From Streptomyces sp. NBC_00344 (lineage in GTDB: Bacteria; Actinomycetota; Actinomycetes; Streptomycetales; Streptomycetaceae): a stretch of DNA of 64,000 nucleotides. The notes under the pieces were generated by a model. It was not told the DNA's origin, searched no databases, and worked only from the letters and a program-made list of their open reading frames with translations. Both the position numbers and the translations under genes were made by a program. This document shows, piece after piece, positions 43,794 through 52,615 of this stretch; the first letter of the stretch is position 1, and each line of letters opens with the position of its first letter. The stretch spans positions 5,477,501 through 5,541,500 of the forward strand of contig NZ_CP107996.1 in the NCBI RefSeq assembly GCF_036088315.1, written 5' to 3'.

Positions 43794-44921
43794 GTGCGCC
43801 CGGCTATAGCGACGGCAACGGCCGTCACCTCCCTGATCGGTGTCGGCGCGGCTGCGGTCGCCGCCGGCCGGTACGCCGGCGACGTCGCTCTCAAGACGTC
43901 GCACGGCCGGCCGCTGCCCACCGAGCCCCGCCTCTCGGTCCACGCCACGGCACCCGGCCGCATCACTCTGACCCGCTGCCTGGCATCACTGCGCCCCGGT
44001 ACCTACGGCCTCGAGGGTTTCGGGGTGCATGCCGTCGTCGGCCCCGTGCTCGACCAGGAACCGCACACCGCGGACACGGTCGTACGCCGCCTCGAACGGA
44101 TCACCCACGGTTCGCCCGAGCCCGGCGACAAGGTGCGGCTGACCCCGCAGGTGTATCCCGGCGACCCCCGCTCGGCGCTCGGGATCGACTTCACCGATGT
44201 GGACATCGCCGGTGAACTCGGTTCGTGCCCTGCCTGGTTCGTGCCGGGGCCCCGCCCCACCTGGATCATCACGGTGCACGGCCTGGGTACCACCCGGGAA
44301 CATCCGATGAATGTGCTGGAACTGCTGCATCAGCAGCAGTTCCCGGTGCTCGACATCACCTACCGCGGGGACGCCGGCGCCCCGGCGGCCCCCGACGGTC
44401 TCGGGCACCTCGGCGAATCGGAGTGGCGCGATCTGGACGCGGCCATCCGCTACGCCGTACGCCACGGGGCCGAGCGCGTCATCCTGCACGGCTGGTCCAC
44501 CGGAGCGTCCATGGCGCTGCACGCGGCGGCGGCATCGGCGCTGCGCGACCGTATCAGCGGCCTGGTGCTCGACTCGCCCGTCCTCGACTGGGAGGCCACC
44601 CTGCGTGCCCTGGCATCGGCCCGCCGGACCCCCGCCGCTCTGCTGCCGCTCGCGGTCCGGGCCGTCCAGGGGCGGACGGGGCTGAACGGCGACCGGCTGC
44701 ACGCCGCGTCGGCGCCCTCGGCGCTGCGTGTTCCCACGCTGATCTTCCACGGTCCCGGCGACCGGCTGGCGTCCTGGCAGCGCTCGCGTGAACTGGCGTC
44801 AGCGCGACCGGAGTTGGTCATTCTGCACGAGGTCGGCGATGCTCCGCACGCAGCCATGTGGAACGCGAATCCGACCGACTACGAGGAAGCCCTCCGACGT
44901 TTCCTGACGCCCTTGATGTGA
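43794..44921 (+). CDS. Alpha/beta-hydrolase with N-terminal membrane anchor
   Basis: The 375-residue protein starts at GTG 43794 with a hydrophobic anchor or signal (ATAVTSLIGVGAAAVAAGRY). The hydrolase core carries the nucleophile elbow GWSTGAS near residue 233, the oxyanion strand ITVHGLGTTREHP, an aspartate in FHGPGDRLAS and the histidine in GDAPHAAMWN. It may be an esterase or lipase acting at the cell surface. Substrate unknown. Confidence 0.85.
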   Translation: MRPAIATATAVTSLIGVGAAAVAAGRYAGDVALKTSHGRPLPTEPRLSVHATAPGRITLTRCLASLRPGTYGLEGFGVHAVVGPVLDQEPHTADTVVRRLERITHGSPEPGDKVRLTPQVYPGDPRSALGIDFTDVDIAGELGSCPAWFVPGPRPTWIITVHGLGTTREHPMNVLELLHQQQFPVLDITYRGDAGAPAAPDGLGHLGESEWRDLDAAIRYAVRHGAERVILHGWSTGASMALHAAAASALRDRISGLVLDSPVLDWEATLRALASARRTPAALLPLAVRAVQGRTGLNGDRLHAASAPSALRVPTLIFHGPGDRLASWQRSRELASARPELVILHEVGDAPHAAMWNANPTDYEEALRRFLTPLM

Positions 44922-45063
44922 CACGCCCCGCGGCACCGGTGAGCCGGCGGGGGTGTCGCGCGGGTGCTCCGGGGCCGCGCCGGGGACGCCGGGGCCGGTC
45001 CCGCGATGTGCGACGGGGGGTTCCGTTTGGGCTTTCGGCCCGTCAGAGGCAAGACTGCTCCCC

Positions 45064-46422
45064 GTGACGTCCCGTACTCCGCGCGACTCCAGGCTCCGAC
45101 TCGTCCGCCCCCGACCTCTCGTCACGGCCCGCCGTGTCGTGACCGGCGGGCCGATCCGACCCACCCCGCGCCCGCCGGAGGGCACCCCGCCCGCCGCGGA
45201 ACTGGCCCGTCAGGCCAGGGCGGTCCTCGCCGACGCCGTACGGATCGCACGCTGGGCCGCGGAGGCCCGGCCGGTACAGGCAGGGGCCCTGGTCCCGCAG
45301 GCGGCCGAACAGGCCGTGCGCGCACTGGCGTTGACGCCGGAGCAGGTACGCGCGGGCTGGGACCGTGCCCGGCTCGCCGGGCTCGTCGAGCTGCACGGCG
45401 ACACCGCACGCCCCGGCTGGCGGCTGCGTGCCTGGGACCGGGACGACACCGCGGTGCTGCGCGGCTGGGTCGCGCTCTTCGATGCCTGGCCGATCATTCA
45501 TCCGGCCGCCGACGACGTCGCCGCCTCCGCGGTGGCCGAGGTCGTCGAGGCCGTACCGCAGGTGCTGTCCCTGCTCCAGCTCTCCGCCGGGCCGGTCACT
45601 GTGCCCGCCCTGCTCGATCTGCTGGAGCAGCGGGTGGCCGAGTTGCACGAGGAACGCTGCGAGGTGCCGTACGGCCCGCAACAGCAGCCGGCGTCCCCGG
45701 CCCCGCTCCCGGCCCTGCTGGACTGGGCCCTGCGGGGCCTGGCGGCGGTCGGCGCGCTGACGCTGGGGCGGGGCCAGGCGACTCTCACCCCGCTGGGCAA
45801 CTGGGCGGTCTGGGTCAAGCTGGAACAGATCTGCGTCGCGGCCCAGAGTCCGGCGGGCAACATCGAGCAGTCGGCCGGCGCCATGCTCCGCGGCTGCGCC
45901 GGGCTGACTCCTGGGCCGGCGCGCGCCGAGTACCGCGCCTGGCTGGCCGCTCGCACCGTCGGCAGCGCGGTCACCGAACTCCTCGGTGTCGCACGGGGTG
46001 AGGACGCGCTGTTGCGCGGCCTCGCGTTCGAGGCCCTCCGGGTGGTCGGAGCACCGGCCGAGGCGGCTCTGCGGGCCGCCGCCCATGAGGTGCCGCTGCG
46101 CCCCTATGTGGTGCTCTGGCTGGCGGAGTACGAGGGTGCGGACCCCGACGACGCCCACGACGCTCTCACCCGTGCGGAGGCGACCTGGCTCTGGGTGGAC
46201 ACAGCGGCCGCCGTCGCCGATCACGGCGATGGCCCGCTGCTGGTGCGCCACCTGGAATCGGCAGTACAGGGCACGGTCCCCGCGCTGCTGGAAGAGGTAC
46301 AGGCGGTGGGGCACCCGCGCACCGTGCAGGTACTGGTCGCCCTCGCCGCGGCGCATCCGGACCCCGCCCTGGCCAAGGCCGTCCGCAGGGCGGCCTTTCA
46401 GGTGCACACCGGGGGAGTCTGA
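45064..46422 (+). CDS. Conserved Streptomyces protein of unknown function
   Basis: The 452-residue soluble protein starts at GTG 45064 and is rich in alanine, leucine and arginine. The N-terminal 40 residues are basic and Pro-rich. The remainder is predicted all-helical. The last 150 residues (AFEALRVVGAPAEAALRAAAHE, HPRTVQVLVALAAAHPDPALAKAVRRAAFQVH) repeat a helix-turn-helix period like HEAT or Armadillo repeats. No catalytic motif is visible. Function unknown. Confidence 0.75.
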   Translation: MTSRTPRDSRLRLVRPRPLVTARRVVTGGPIRPTPRPPEGTPPAAELARQARAVLADAVRIARWAAEARPVQAGALVPQAAEQAVRALALTPEQVRAGWDRARLAGLVELHGDTARPGWRLRAWDRDDTAVLRGWVALFDAWPIIHPAADDVAASAVAEVVEAVPQVLSLLQLSAGPVTVPALLDLLEQRVAELHEERCEVPYGPQQQPASPAPLPALLDWALRGLAAVGALTLGRGQATLTPLGNWAVWVKLEQICVAAQSPAGNIEQSAGAMLRGCAGLTPGPARAEYRAWLAARTVGSAVTELLGVARGEDALLRGLAFEALRVVGAPAEAALRAAAHEVPLRPYVVLWLAEYEGADPDDAHDALTRAEATWLWVDTAAAVADHGDGPLLVRHLESAVQGTVPALLEEVQAVGHPRTVQVLVALAAAHPDPALAKAVRRAAFQVHTGGV

Positions 46423-46444
46423 CCCGGGGGCAGCGGCGGCCGGC

Positions 46445-46840
46445 CTAGGCGGAGGCCCCCGGCGCATAGGTTCCGAAGGTCCAGATGTTCCCCTCGGCAT
46501 CGCGGGCCATGTAGTCGCGTGACCCGTAGTCCTGGTCGGTCGGCGGCATCAGGATCTCCACCCCGTGTTCCACCGCCCGCCGGTGATGGGCGTCGGTGTC
46601 CTGGACCACGACATAGATGCCGGTGGGGCCGCCGCCCGCCATCGCCCTGGCGAAGATGCCCTCCCTGCCCCTGGAACCCAGCATCACCATGCCGTCGCCG
46701 TAGGCCAGCTCGGCGTGCATCACCTGACCGTTCTCGTCCTCGTAGACGGCCTGCTCACTGAAGCCGAACGCCTCAGTGAGCAGCCGGATGGCCGCTTTCG
46801 CGTCGTCGTAGAGAATCGCCGGACTGATGGTGGCGGCCAT
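46445..46840 (-). CDS. VOC-superfamily (glyoxalase/bleomycin-resistance-like) protein
   Basis: The 131-residue protein has the paired beta-alpha-beta-beta-beta units of the VOC fold: SPAILYDDAKAAIRLLTEAFGF, then VMHAELAYGDGMVMLG, and ending DYMARDAEGNIWTFGTY, whose layout matches YdhR/PhnB-like members. The ATG at 46840 follows AAGGGTGAT. It could be a dioxygenase, isomerase or ligand-binding protein. Confidence 0.87.
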   Translation of the reverse strand: MAATISPAILYDDAKAAIRLLTEAFGFSEQAVYEDENGQVMHAELAYGDGMVMLGSRGREGIFARAMAGGGPTGIYVVVQDTDAHHRRAVEHGVEILMPPTDQDYGSRDYMARDAEGNIWTFGTYAPGASA

Positions 46841-47028
46841 GCCGATCACCCTTCCACTCGACTGCTGGGCCGGACCGGTCCTGCCGGGGAGCGGCCGTTG
46901 CGGCCCGCCGTTCGCCCGACCGGTTCCAGTCTGGCACCGGGCGCCCCGGTGAGCCCTGCCGTGACACGGCTCACCGGGGGAGGACCCGGGAGGACGGCCG
47001 CGGCGGCAAATCGCTTGCGCGGCACCGT

Positions 47029-47065
47029 TAGACTGAGTCCCATGGCATTTCTCCTTGTGCATTAG
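47029..47065 (+). promoter_or_regulatory. Leaderless promoter and 7-codon leader ORF upstream of the ABC-F gene
   Basis: TAGACT (47029-47034) is followed by seven bases and ATG 47042, the leaderless layout. The ATG opens the frame MAFLLVH ending at TAG 47063-47065, 62 bp before the ABC-F start. Short leader peptides upstream of ABC-F genes can serve ribosome-stalling attenuators. I see no strong terminator hairpin in the 62-bp spacer, so coupling may be translational instead. Confidence 0.5.
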
Positions 47066-47127
47066 CCGGCGTCGAAGAGTCCCCTCCGCCCGCCCTTCCG
47101 CCGTCCATACCGCCCTGGAGTTTTTCC

Positions 47128-48726
47128 GTGATCACCGCTTCCGGCATCGAGCTGCGTGCCGGCGCCCGCATCCTCATCGAGTCCGCCTCCTTCCGCATCG
47201 CCAAGGGCGACCGCATCGGGCTGGTCGGCCGCAACGGTGCCGGCAAGACCACGCTCACCAAGTGCCTCGCGGGTGAGGGCGTCCCCGCCGGGGGCACCAT
47301 CACCCGTTCCGGCGAGGTCGGCTACCTCCCGCAGGACCCCCGCACCGGTGACCTGGACGTACTCGCGAGCGACCGCATCCTCTCCGCCCGCGACCTCGAC
47401 TCCGTCCTGCGCAAGATGCGGGAGAACGAGGAGCGGATGGCGAACGGACAGGGCGCCACCCGCGAGAAGGCGATGAAGAAATACGAGCGCCTGGAGACGG
47501 AGTTCCTCACCAAGGGCGGTTACGCCGCCGAGGCCGAGGCCGCCACCATCGCCGCCGCGCTCGGCCTGCCCGACCGTGTCCTCGGCCAGCCGCTGCACAC
47601 CCTCTCCGGCGGGCAGCGCCGCCGGGTGGAGCTCGCCAGGATCCTCTTCTCGGACGCCGACACCCTGCTCCTCGACGAGCCCACGAACCACCTCGACGCC
47701 GACTCGATCGCCTGGCTGCGCGAGTACCTCAAGACCTACCGCGGCGGCTTCATCGTGATCTCGCACGATGTCGAGCTGGTCGAGACAGTCGTCAACAAGG
47801 TCTTCTACCTGGACGCCAACCGCACCCAGATCGATGTGTACAACATGGGCTGGAAGCTCTACCAGCAGCAGCGCGAGGCCGACGAGAAGCGCCGCAAGCG
47901 CGAGCGCCAGAACGCCGAGAAGAAGGCCGCGTCGCTCAACTCGCAGGCCGACAAGATGCGGGCCAAGGCCACCAAGACCGTCGCCGCGCAGAACATGGCC
48001 AAGCGGGCCGACCGGCTGCTCGCCGGGCTCGAGGCCGTACGCGTCTCCGACAAGGTCGCCAAGCTCCGCTTCCCCGACCCCGCACCCTGCGGCAAGACCC
48101 CGCTGATGGCGGAGGGGCTGTCCAAGTCGTACGGCTCTCTCGAGATCTTCACCGATGTGGATCTCGCGATCGACAAGGGTTCACGTGTCGTCATCCTGGG
48201 CCTCAACGGTGCGGGCAAGACGACCCTGCTGCGGCTGCTGGCCGGGGCCGAGAAGCCGGACACCGGCTCGGTGCTCGAGGGACACGGTCTGAAGATGGGC
48301 TACTACGCCCAGGAGCACGAGACACTCGACCCCAAGCGCACGGTGCTGGAGAACATGCGCTCGTCCGCGCCGGACCTCGATCTGGTCCAGGTCCGCAAGA
48401 CGCTCGGTTCGTTCCTCTTCTCCGGTGACGATGTCGACAAGCCCGCCGGGGTGCTCTCCGGTGGCGAGAAGACCCGCCTGGCGCTGGCGACACTGGTCGT
48501 CTCGTCGGCGAACGTGCTGCTCCTCGACGAGCCCACCAACAACCTCGACCCGGCGAGCCGCGAGGAGATCCTCGGCGCGCTGCGCACCTACAAGGGCGCG
48601 GTCATCCTGGTCACCCACGACGAGGGCGCGGTCCACGCGCTGGAGCCGGAGCGGATCATTCTGCTGCCGGACGGTGTCGAGGACCTCTGGGGCCCGGACT
48701 ACGCGGATCTCGTCGCGCTCGCCTGA
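47128..48726 (+). CDS. ABC-F-family ATPase (ribosome-associated)
   Basis: The 532-residue protein has two ABC domains without membrane segments. First: Walker A GRNGAGKTT (about 34-42), signature LSGGQRRRVELAR, Walker B LLLDEPTNHLD. Second: GLNGAGKTT, LSGGEKTRLALA, LLLDEPTNNLD. Between them lies a charged linker (READEKRRKRERQNAEKKA) that in ABC-F proteins reaches the ribosomal peptidyl-transferase centre. Members act in translation or antibiotic protection; this core-genome type is more likely a housekeeping translation factor. GTG start after GGAG. Confidence 0.93.
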   Translation: MITASGIELRAGARILIESASFRIAKGDRIGLVGRNGAGKTTLTKCLAGEGVPAGGTITRSGEVGYLPQDPRTGDLDVLASDRILSARDLDSVLRKMRENEERMANGQGATREKAMKKYERLETEFLTKGGYAAEAEAATIAAALGLPDRVLGQPLHTLSGGQRRRVELARILFSDADTLLLDEPTNHLDADSIAWLREYLKTYRGGFIVISHDVELVETVVNKVFYLDANRTQIDVYNMGWKLYQQQREADEKRRKRERQNAEKKAASLNSQADKMRAKATKTVAAQNMAKRADRLLAGLEAVRVSDKVAKLRFPDPAPCGKTPLMAEGLSKSYGSLEIFTDVDLAIDKGSRVVILGLNGAGKTTLLRLLAGAEKPDTGSVLEGHGLKMGYYAQEHETLDPKRTVLENMRSSAPDLDLVQVRKTLGSFLFSGDDVDKPAGVLSGGEKTRLALATLVVSSANVLLLDEPTNNLDPASREEILGALRTYKGAVILVTHDEGAVHALEPERIILLPDGVEDLWGPDYADLVALA

Positions 48727-49021
48727 TCCACTTCGGATAGATCATTCGGCCTACGGGTGATCCATCATCTGAGTGAGTCGCTCTCGTACTCCGGCGTGTC
48801 ATGCACCGGCTCTCCGGCCCCGTGGTCGCCGACGAGCCGGTGTTGTCAGTAGGCCGTCCTACCCACGCTGACCAGGCGTTTTCGGTCCGGAGCAGGGTCG
48901 GCTGACGGGCCAGGGGATCCGGAACATCGAAATCCGGCCCCGATAGTGACCCTGGACACACACATCCCCGTGCCAACGGACCTTGCCGAATGGGTGGCCA
49001 GGAAGCCGGGTAGGGGTGATC
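48725..49021. promoter_or_regulatory. GATC-rich region between the ABC-F gene and the gbn-like gene
   Basis: The 332-bp gap holds no gene. GATC occurs five times: 48725, 48740, 48759, 48916 and 49018. In DNA of about 72% GC fewer than one would be expected. The small protein encoded just downstream resembles Gbn, a nucleoid protein reported to bind GATC, so self-binding at its own promoter is suggested. Confidence 0.5.
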
Positions 49022-49058
49022 ATGAGAGTCCAGAGCGCACTTCCTTGAGGAGGCACGG

Positions 49059-49280
49059 GTGGCCGAGACTCTGAAGAAGGGCAGCCGGGTAACCGGCGCC
49101 GCGCGCGACAAGCTCGCGGCAGACCTGAAGAAGAAATACGACTCCGGTGCGAGCATCCGGGCGCTGGCCGAAGAGACCGGTCGCTCCTACGGATTCGTCC
49201 ACCGGATGCTCAGTGAGTCCGGAGTGACGCTGCGAGGACGCGGCGGAGCGACACGGGGCAAGAAGGCCGCATCGGCCTGA
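49059..49280 (+). CDS. gbn: Small helix-turn-helix nucleoid-associated protein, Gbn-like (SCO1839 type)
   Basis: The 73-residue basic protein has one helix-turn-helix: YDSGASIRALAEETGRSYGFVHRMLSES (about 28-55), followed by a Gly/Arg/Lys tail (LRGRGGATRGKK). Size and sequence fit Gbn of S. coelicolor, described in the literature as a GATC-binding nucleoid-associated protein affecting development and antibiotic production. GTG start after GAGGAGG. The identification is from memory of that protein. Confidence 0.8.
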   Translation: MAETLKKGSRVTGAARDKLAADLKKKYDSGASIRALAEETGRSYGFVHRMLSESGVTLRGRGGATRGKKAASA

Positions 49281-49396
49281 CAGGCCCCTGCTCCGGGGAT
49301 CACCGGTTCCTGACGGTGACCACCCGGTCGGCCGATGGGCCGGCAGGGTGGTTACTGTGCAGTCACTTAACTGTCTGCACCGAACCGGAGACTCCC

Positions 49397-50188
49397 ATGA
49401 CCTCGCTCGACTACGTGCTCGACAAGGACGGCGTACGGCTCACCGTCGAGGACGCGGTTGCCACGGTGACCCTGACCAACCCTGACAAGCGCAACGCCCA
49501 GTCTCCCGCTCTGTGGCGGGCGTTGACGGAAGCAGGACGGTCGCTGCCGGGTACCGTCCGCGTCGTCGTGCTGCGCGGCGAAGGCAAGTCCTTCTCCGCG
49601 GGCCTGGACAGGCAGGCGTTCACGCCTGAGGGCTTCGACGGCGAGCCGTCCTTCCTCGATCTGGCGCGCGGTGAGGACGCCGAGCTCGATGCGGTCATCG
49701 CCGAGTACCAGGAGGGGTTCACCTGGTGGCGCCGGCCCGACCTGATCACGATCGCCGCCGTCCAGGGCCATGCGATCGGCGCCGGATTCCAGCTCGCCCT
49801 CGCCTGTGACCTGCGGGTTGTCGCCGAGGACGTGCAGTTCGCCATGCGCGAGACCAGTCTCGGGCTCGTCCCCGACCTCACCGGAACACATCCCCTGGTG
49901 GGCCTCGTCGGATACGCCCGTGCGCTGGAGATCTGCGCCACCGGCCGCTATGTCCACGCCGACGAGGCGGTGCGCACCGGGCTTGCGAACCTCGCCGTGC
50001 CCGCCGCGGAACTCGACAGCGCGGTCTCGGACCTGGCTGCCGCTCTCCTCGCAGCCCCGCGGGACGCGGTGATCGAGACCAAGGCACTGCTGCGCGGCGC
50101 GTCGGAGCGTACGTACGAGGACCAGCGGGTGGCCGAGCGGGCGGCACAGGCCCGCCGGCTGCGGGACCTCGCGGGCCTCTCCGACTGA
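49397..50188 (+). CDS. Enoyl-CoA hydratase/isomerase-family protein
   Basis: The 263-residue crotonase-fold protein has ATVTLTNPDKRNAQSPALW near the start, oxyanion-hole segments FSAGLDRQAF and VQGHAIGAGFQLALACDLRV, and the later TSLGLVPDLTGT. The position usually held by one catalytic glutamate of hydratases (GIFPGxGGT) reads GLVPDLTGT, so isomerase or other crotonase activity is possible. ATG 49397 follows GGAG. Confidence 0.88.
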   Translation: MTSLDYVLDKDGVRLTVEDAVATVTLTNPDKRNAQSPALWRALTEAGRSLPGTVRVVVLRGEGKSFSAGLDRQAFTPEGFDGEPSFLDLARGEDAELDAVIAEYQEGFTWWRRPDLITIAAVQGHAIGAGFQLALACDLRVVAEDVQFAMRETSLGLVPDLTGTHPLVGLVGYARALEICATGRYVHADEAVRTGLANLAVPAAELDSAVSDLAAALLAAPRDAVIETKALLRGASERTYEDQRVAERAAQARRLRDLAGLSD

Positions 50189-50232
50189 GGGCCCGGCTCC
50201 GGCCGCCCTGGTCACACGGAGCGCCGGCCCGG

Positions 50233-50823
50233 CTACGACACCCGCTGGGCGCGGTGCTTGGCCGCGTGCAGCCGGACCTCGGCGGGAAGCTCGGCCAGGC
50301 CCGCCGAATCGCGGGCATGCGCCAGCGCGCCGGTGGTGAGCTCCGCGAGGGTGGCCGTCGGCTGGGCGTGCGCCTCGAGGACCAGTCTCATCCGGGCCTC
50401 GGGCGCGGTCCGCCGGCCCCGCAGCGCGGCGCGCGCCCGGTCCACGCCGTGCAGGGACTCCGCCTCGCTCGACAGCACGTTCTCCAGCGCCCGGCCCCTC
50501 ACCAGCGCCCCCTCTCCGTCACCGCTGTCCACCAGCACCTCGGAGAGACGCGAGCGGTGCAGCTGGGAGAGCAGCCACCACAGGGAGAGCAGGAGGACGA
50601 TCGCGAGCGCCGCGATGACCACGGGCCACCACCACCCCTCGTCCCGCCATCTGTCCCGGCCCCGCACGCTCAGCAGGACGTCGTGCCGGCCGTCGAAGGG
50701 CCACCACGAGGGGACCGGGAGACCGAGCCCCGACGCCAGCACGGCACCGCCGATGGCGAGCAGCACCAGACCCGCCGCGCCCAGCAGTACCCGGTTGACC
50801 GACTTCAGCATCGAGCCCTTCAC
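50233..50823 (-). CDS. amaP: Alkaline-shock membrane anchor protein AmaP
   Basis: The 196-residue protein has two membrane helices: RVLLGAAGLVLLAIGGAVLASGL (10-32) and WWPVVIAALAIVLLLSLWWLL (64-84). A cytoplasmic Asp23-like C-terminal region follows, with SEVLVDSGDGEGALVRGRALENVLSSEAESLHGV. AmaP tethers Asp23 proteins to the membrane in Firmicutes. Last gene of the Asp23 cluster; its start overlaps the DUF6286 stop by 4 bp. Confidence 0.82.
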   Translation of the reverse strand: MKGSMLKSVNRVLLGAAGLVLLAIGGAVLASGLGLPVPSWWPFDGRHDVLLSVRGRDRWRDEGWWWPVVIAALAIVLLLSLWWLLSQLHRSRLSEVLVDSGDGEGALVRGRALENVLSSEAESLHGVDRARAALRGRRTAPEARMRLVLEAHAQPTATLAELTTGALAHARDSAGLAELPAEVRLHAAKHRAQRVS

Positions 50824-51473
50824 CCCTTCCTGGCAGGACGGCGGACATGCACCGAGAGCCGGGGCGCCGTCGCCAGTCCCAGCTCGGTGATCCCCGCGCG
50901 CAGCGCGGTGTCCAGATCGGTCCGTACGTCGTCGAGTTCACGGAAATGCGAGCGGGCCCGCGCGGCGACCCTGGAGCGCTTCATCCGGACCTGCACGGAC
51001 TGCACGCCTGGTACCTCCATGGCCCGGTCGCGCAGCACCAGAGCGGCGGCGTCCCTTTCGAGTCCGGCCCTGACCTGTGGGTTCTCCCGTCGCATCGGCA
51101 GCACCGAGCGCAGCCCCGGGGTGACGGCGAGAACGATCAGCCACAGCCCGACGGCCATCGCGGCTGCCGCGCCCACCTCGATCCAGATGTTGTCCAGCGG
51201 ACGGGTCGCGAGCTCGTCGGCGAGCACCCGGCGCCAGTGCATCGCGGGGCGCCCGGCACGTACCGACGCGACGTCGTAGAGCAGCAGGCCCGAAGCCCCG
51301 ACCACCACCAGTGCGAGCAGCGTGGCCGGGGTGCGGCGCGCCGACCAGAAACGCTTCGCGCGTCCGGCGGGGGCCGCCGGACGGTGGCCCGGCGCGGACC
51401 CGGACCTGCCGGACTGCGCATCGGGCGCCCGCTCGGCGACCGGCGGGCCCTGAGTGTTCTCGGGTTCGTTCAT
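50820..51473 (-). CDS. DUF6286-family membrane protein of the Asp23 cluster
   Basis: The 217-residue protein has a Pro/Ala-rich N-terminus, two membrane helices (ATLLALVVVGASGLLLYDVA and AAAAMAVGLWLIVLAVTPGL) and a C-terminal Asp23-like half (ALVLRDRAMEVPGVQSVQVRMKRSRVAARARSHF). It is translationally coupled at both ends (ATGA). ATG 51473 is preferred over upstream in-frame starts that would lie inside the Asp23 gene. Confidence 0.8.
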   Translation of the reverse strand: MNEPENTQGPPVAERAPDAQSGRSGSAPGHRPAAPAGRAKRFWSARRTPATLLALVVVGASGLLLYDVASVRAGRPAMHWRRVLADELATRPLDNIWIEVGAAAAMAVGLWLIVLAVTPGLRSVLPMRRENPQVRAGLERDAAALVLRDRAMEVPGVQSVQVRMKRSRVAARARSHFRELDDVRTDLDTALRAGITELGLATAPRLSVHVRRPARKG

Positions 51474-51814
51474 CGGGCCCTTCCCCGGTCGGCGCGGGCG
51501 GTGTGCGCGGAGTGCAGCCGTTCGACCTGAACCGCCACCTCGGGCACCTCCATGCCCGCGAGCGTCTGGACCCGGCGCTTGACCTGTCGGCGTACGGCGG
51601 CGCACTGGGCTCCGATGTCGGACGGATAGCCGAGCTCCACACTGATGCGCACCCGCGCCCGCGACTCGTGCACCGTGACGGCGGCGTGCGGGGCGGAGCC
51701 GTCACCGGGCACTGCACCGATCGCTTCCCGTGCCGCCTGCGCGGCGATCTTGGACACCACCCGGTCGGCGATCCGGGTCGACCCGCGCTCCGAAGGCGCC
51801 ACGTGAGCGGTCAT
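51470..51814 (-). CDS. Asp23/Gls24-family envelope stress protein
   Basis: The 114-residue protein shows the Asp23 pattern: TRIADRVVSKIAAQAAREAIG, then VTVHESRARVRISVELGYPSDIGAQCAAVRRQVKRRVQTLAGMEVPEVAVQVERL. It is the second Asp23 copy of the cluster and starts in a 4-bp overlap with the small membrane protein. Confidence 0.88.
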   Translation of the reverse strand: MTAHVAPSERGSTRIADRVVSKIAAQAAREAIGAVPGDGSAPHAAVTVHESRARVRISVELGYPSDIGAQCAAVRRQVKRRVQTLAGMEVPEVAVQVERLHSAHTARADRGRAR

Positions 51815-52002
51815 CGCCGCCCGCCGCGGTGGTCGCGGCCGCGGAACACGTCTCCGGCTTCGAGGTCACCGTCGAGGAACTTGCCTCCGATGAAGCCGAC
51901 CGCTCCGAGGGCGGCCACCAGCAGAAATGCTCCGAAGCCGCCGAAGTAGCCGGCGAAGCCAAGCGCCATACCGGCCAACAGGCCGACCACAGCCATACTC
52001 AT
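51811..52002 (-). CDS. Small DUF2273-like membrane protein of the Asp23 cluster
   Basis: The 63-residue protein is one Gly/Ala-rich hydrophobic hairpin (VVGLLAGMALGFAGYFGGFGAFLLVAALGAVGFIGG) followed by an acidic then basic tail (GRDHRGGRR). AGGAG lies seven bases before ATG 52002. Small proteins of this kind accompany asp23/amaP in many Gram-positive genomes. Confidence 0.75.
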   Translation of the reverse strand: MSMAVVGLLAGMALGFAGYFGGFGAFLLVAALGAVGFIGGKFLDGDLEAGDVFRGRDHRGGRR

Positions 52003-52030
52003 TGAGAGCTCCTAAGCGGAAGGTACCGGT

Positions 52031-52528
52031 CTACTGAAGGCGGGACTCCGGCTCCTCGTCGTCCTCCTCGTCGGGCAGCTTCACATCGCTGACGGCGATG
52101 TTGACCTCGACGACCTCCAGACCCGTCATACGTTCCACCGCCGAGATGACGTTCTCGCGCACATCGCGTGCGACATCCGCGATGGAGACCCCGTAGTCCA
52201 CGACGATCTCCAGATCGAGCGCGGTCTGGACCTCGCCGACCTCGGCCTTCACCCCGCGCGAGACGGATTTGCCGCTGCCGGGCACCCGGTCCCGCATCGC
52301 GCCGAAGGTGCGGGAGATCCCGCTGCCCATCGCGTGGACGCCGACGACATCGCGGGCAGCGAGGCCGGCGATCTTCTCCACCACTCCGTCGGCGATGGTG
52401 GTGCGCCCGCGTGAAGCGGGGCTCCCGCCGCCGCGCTTGCTGATATCGGACCTTCGCGGCTCCTGGCCGGCCGGACGGCTTCCCGAGTCGTCGGGCGGGT
52501 TCTGCTGCGTCATGTCACTCATCGCCAT
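52031..52528 (-). CDS. Asp23/Gls24-family envelope stress protein (first copy)
   Basis: This 165-residue protein has a hydrophilic N-terminus (to about 40) and an Asp23 domain: TTIADGVVEKIAGLAARDVVGVHAMG, then ALDLEIVVDYGVSIADVARDVRENVISAVERMTGLEVVEVNIAVSDVKL, ending in an acidic tail (DEEDDEEPE). ATG 52528 follows AAAGGGA. It heads the five-gene minus-strand cluster and is divergent from the gene at 52616. Confidence 0.88.
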   Translation of the reverse strand: MAMSDMTQQNPPDDSGSRPAGQEPRRSDISKRGGGSPASRGRTTIADGVVEKIAGLAARDVVGVHAMGSGISRTFGAMRDRVPGSGKSVSRGVKAEVGEVQTALDLEIVVDYGVSIADVARDVRENVISAVERMTGLEVVEVNIAVSDVKLPDEEDDEEPESRLQ

Positions 52529-52615
52529 ATGTCCCTTTCGAGCGAAAGCGGATTTCATCGCCCACGTTATGTGTGCTTGCCCCGTTCCGCGCCGGGGATA
52601 CGGCAGGGTGGGTGC

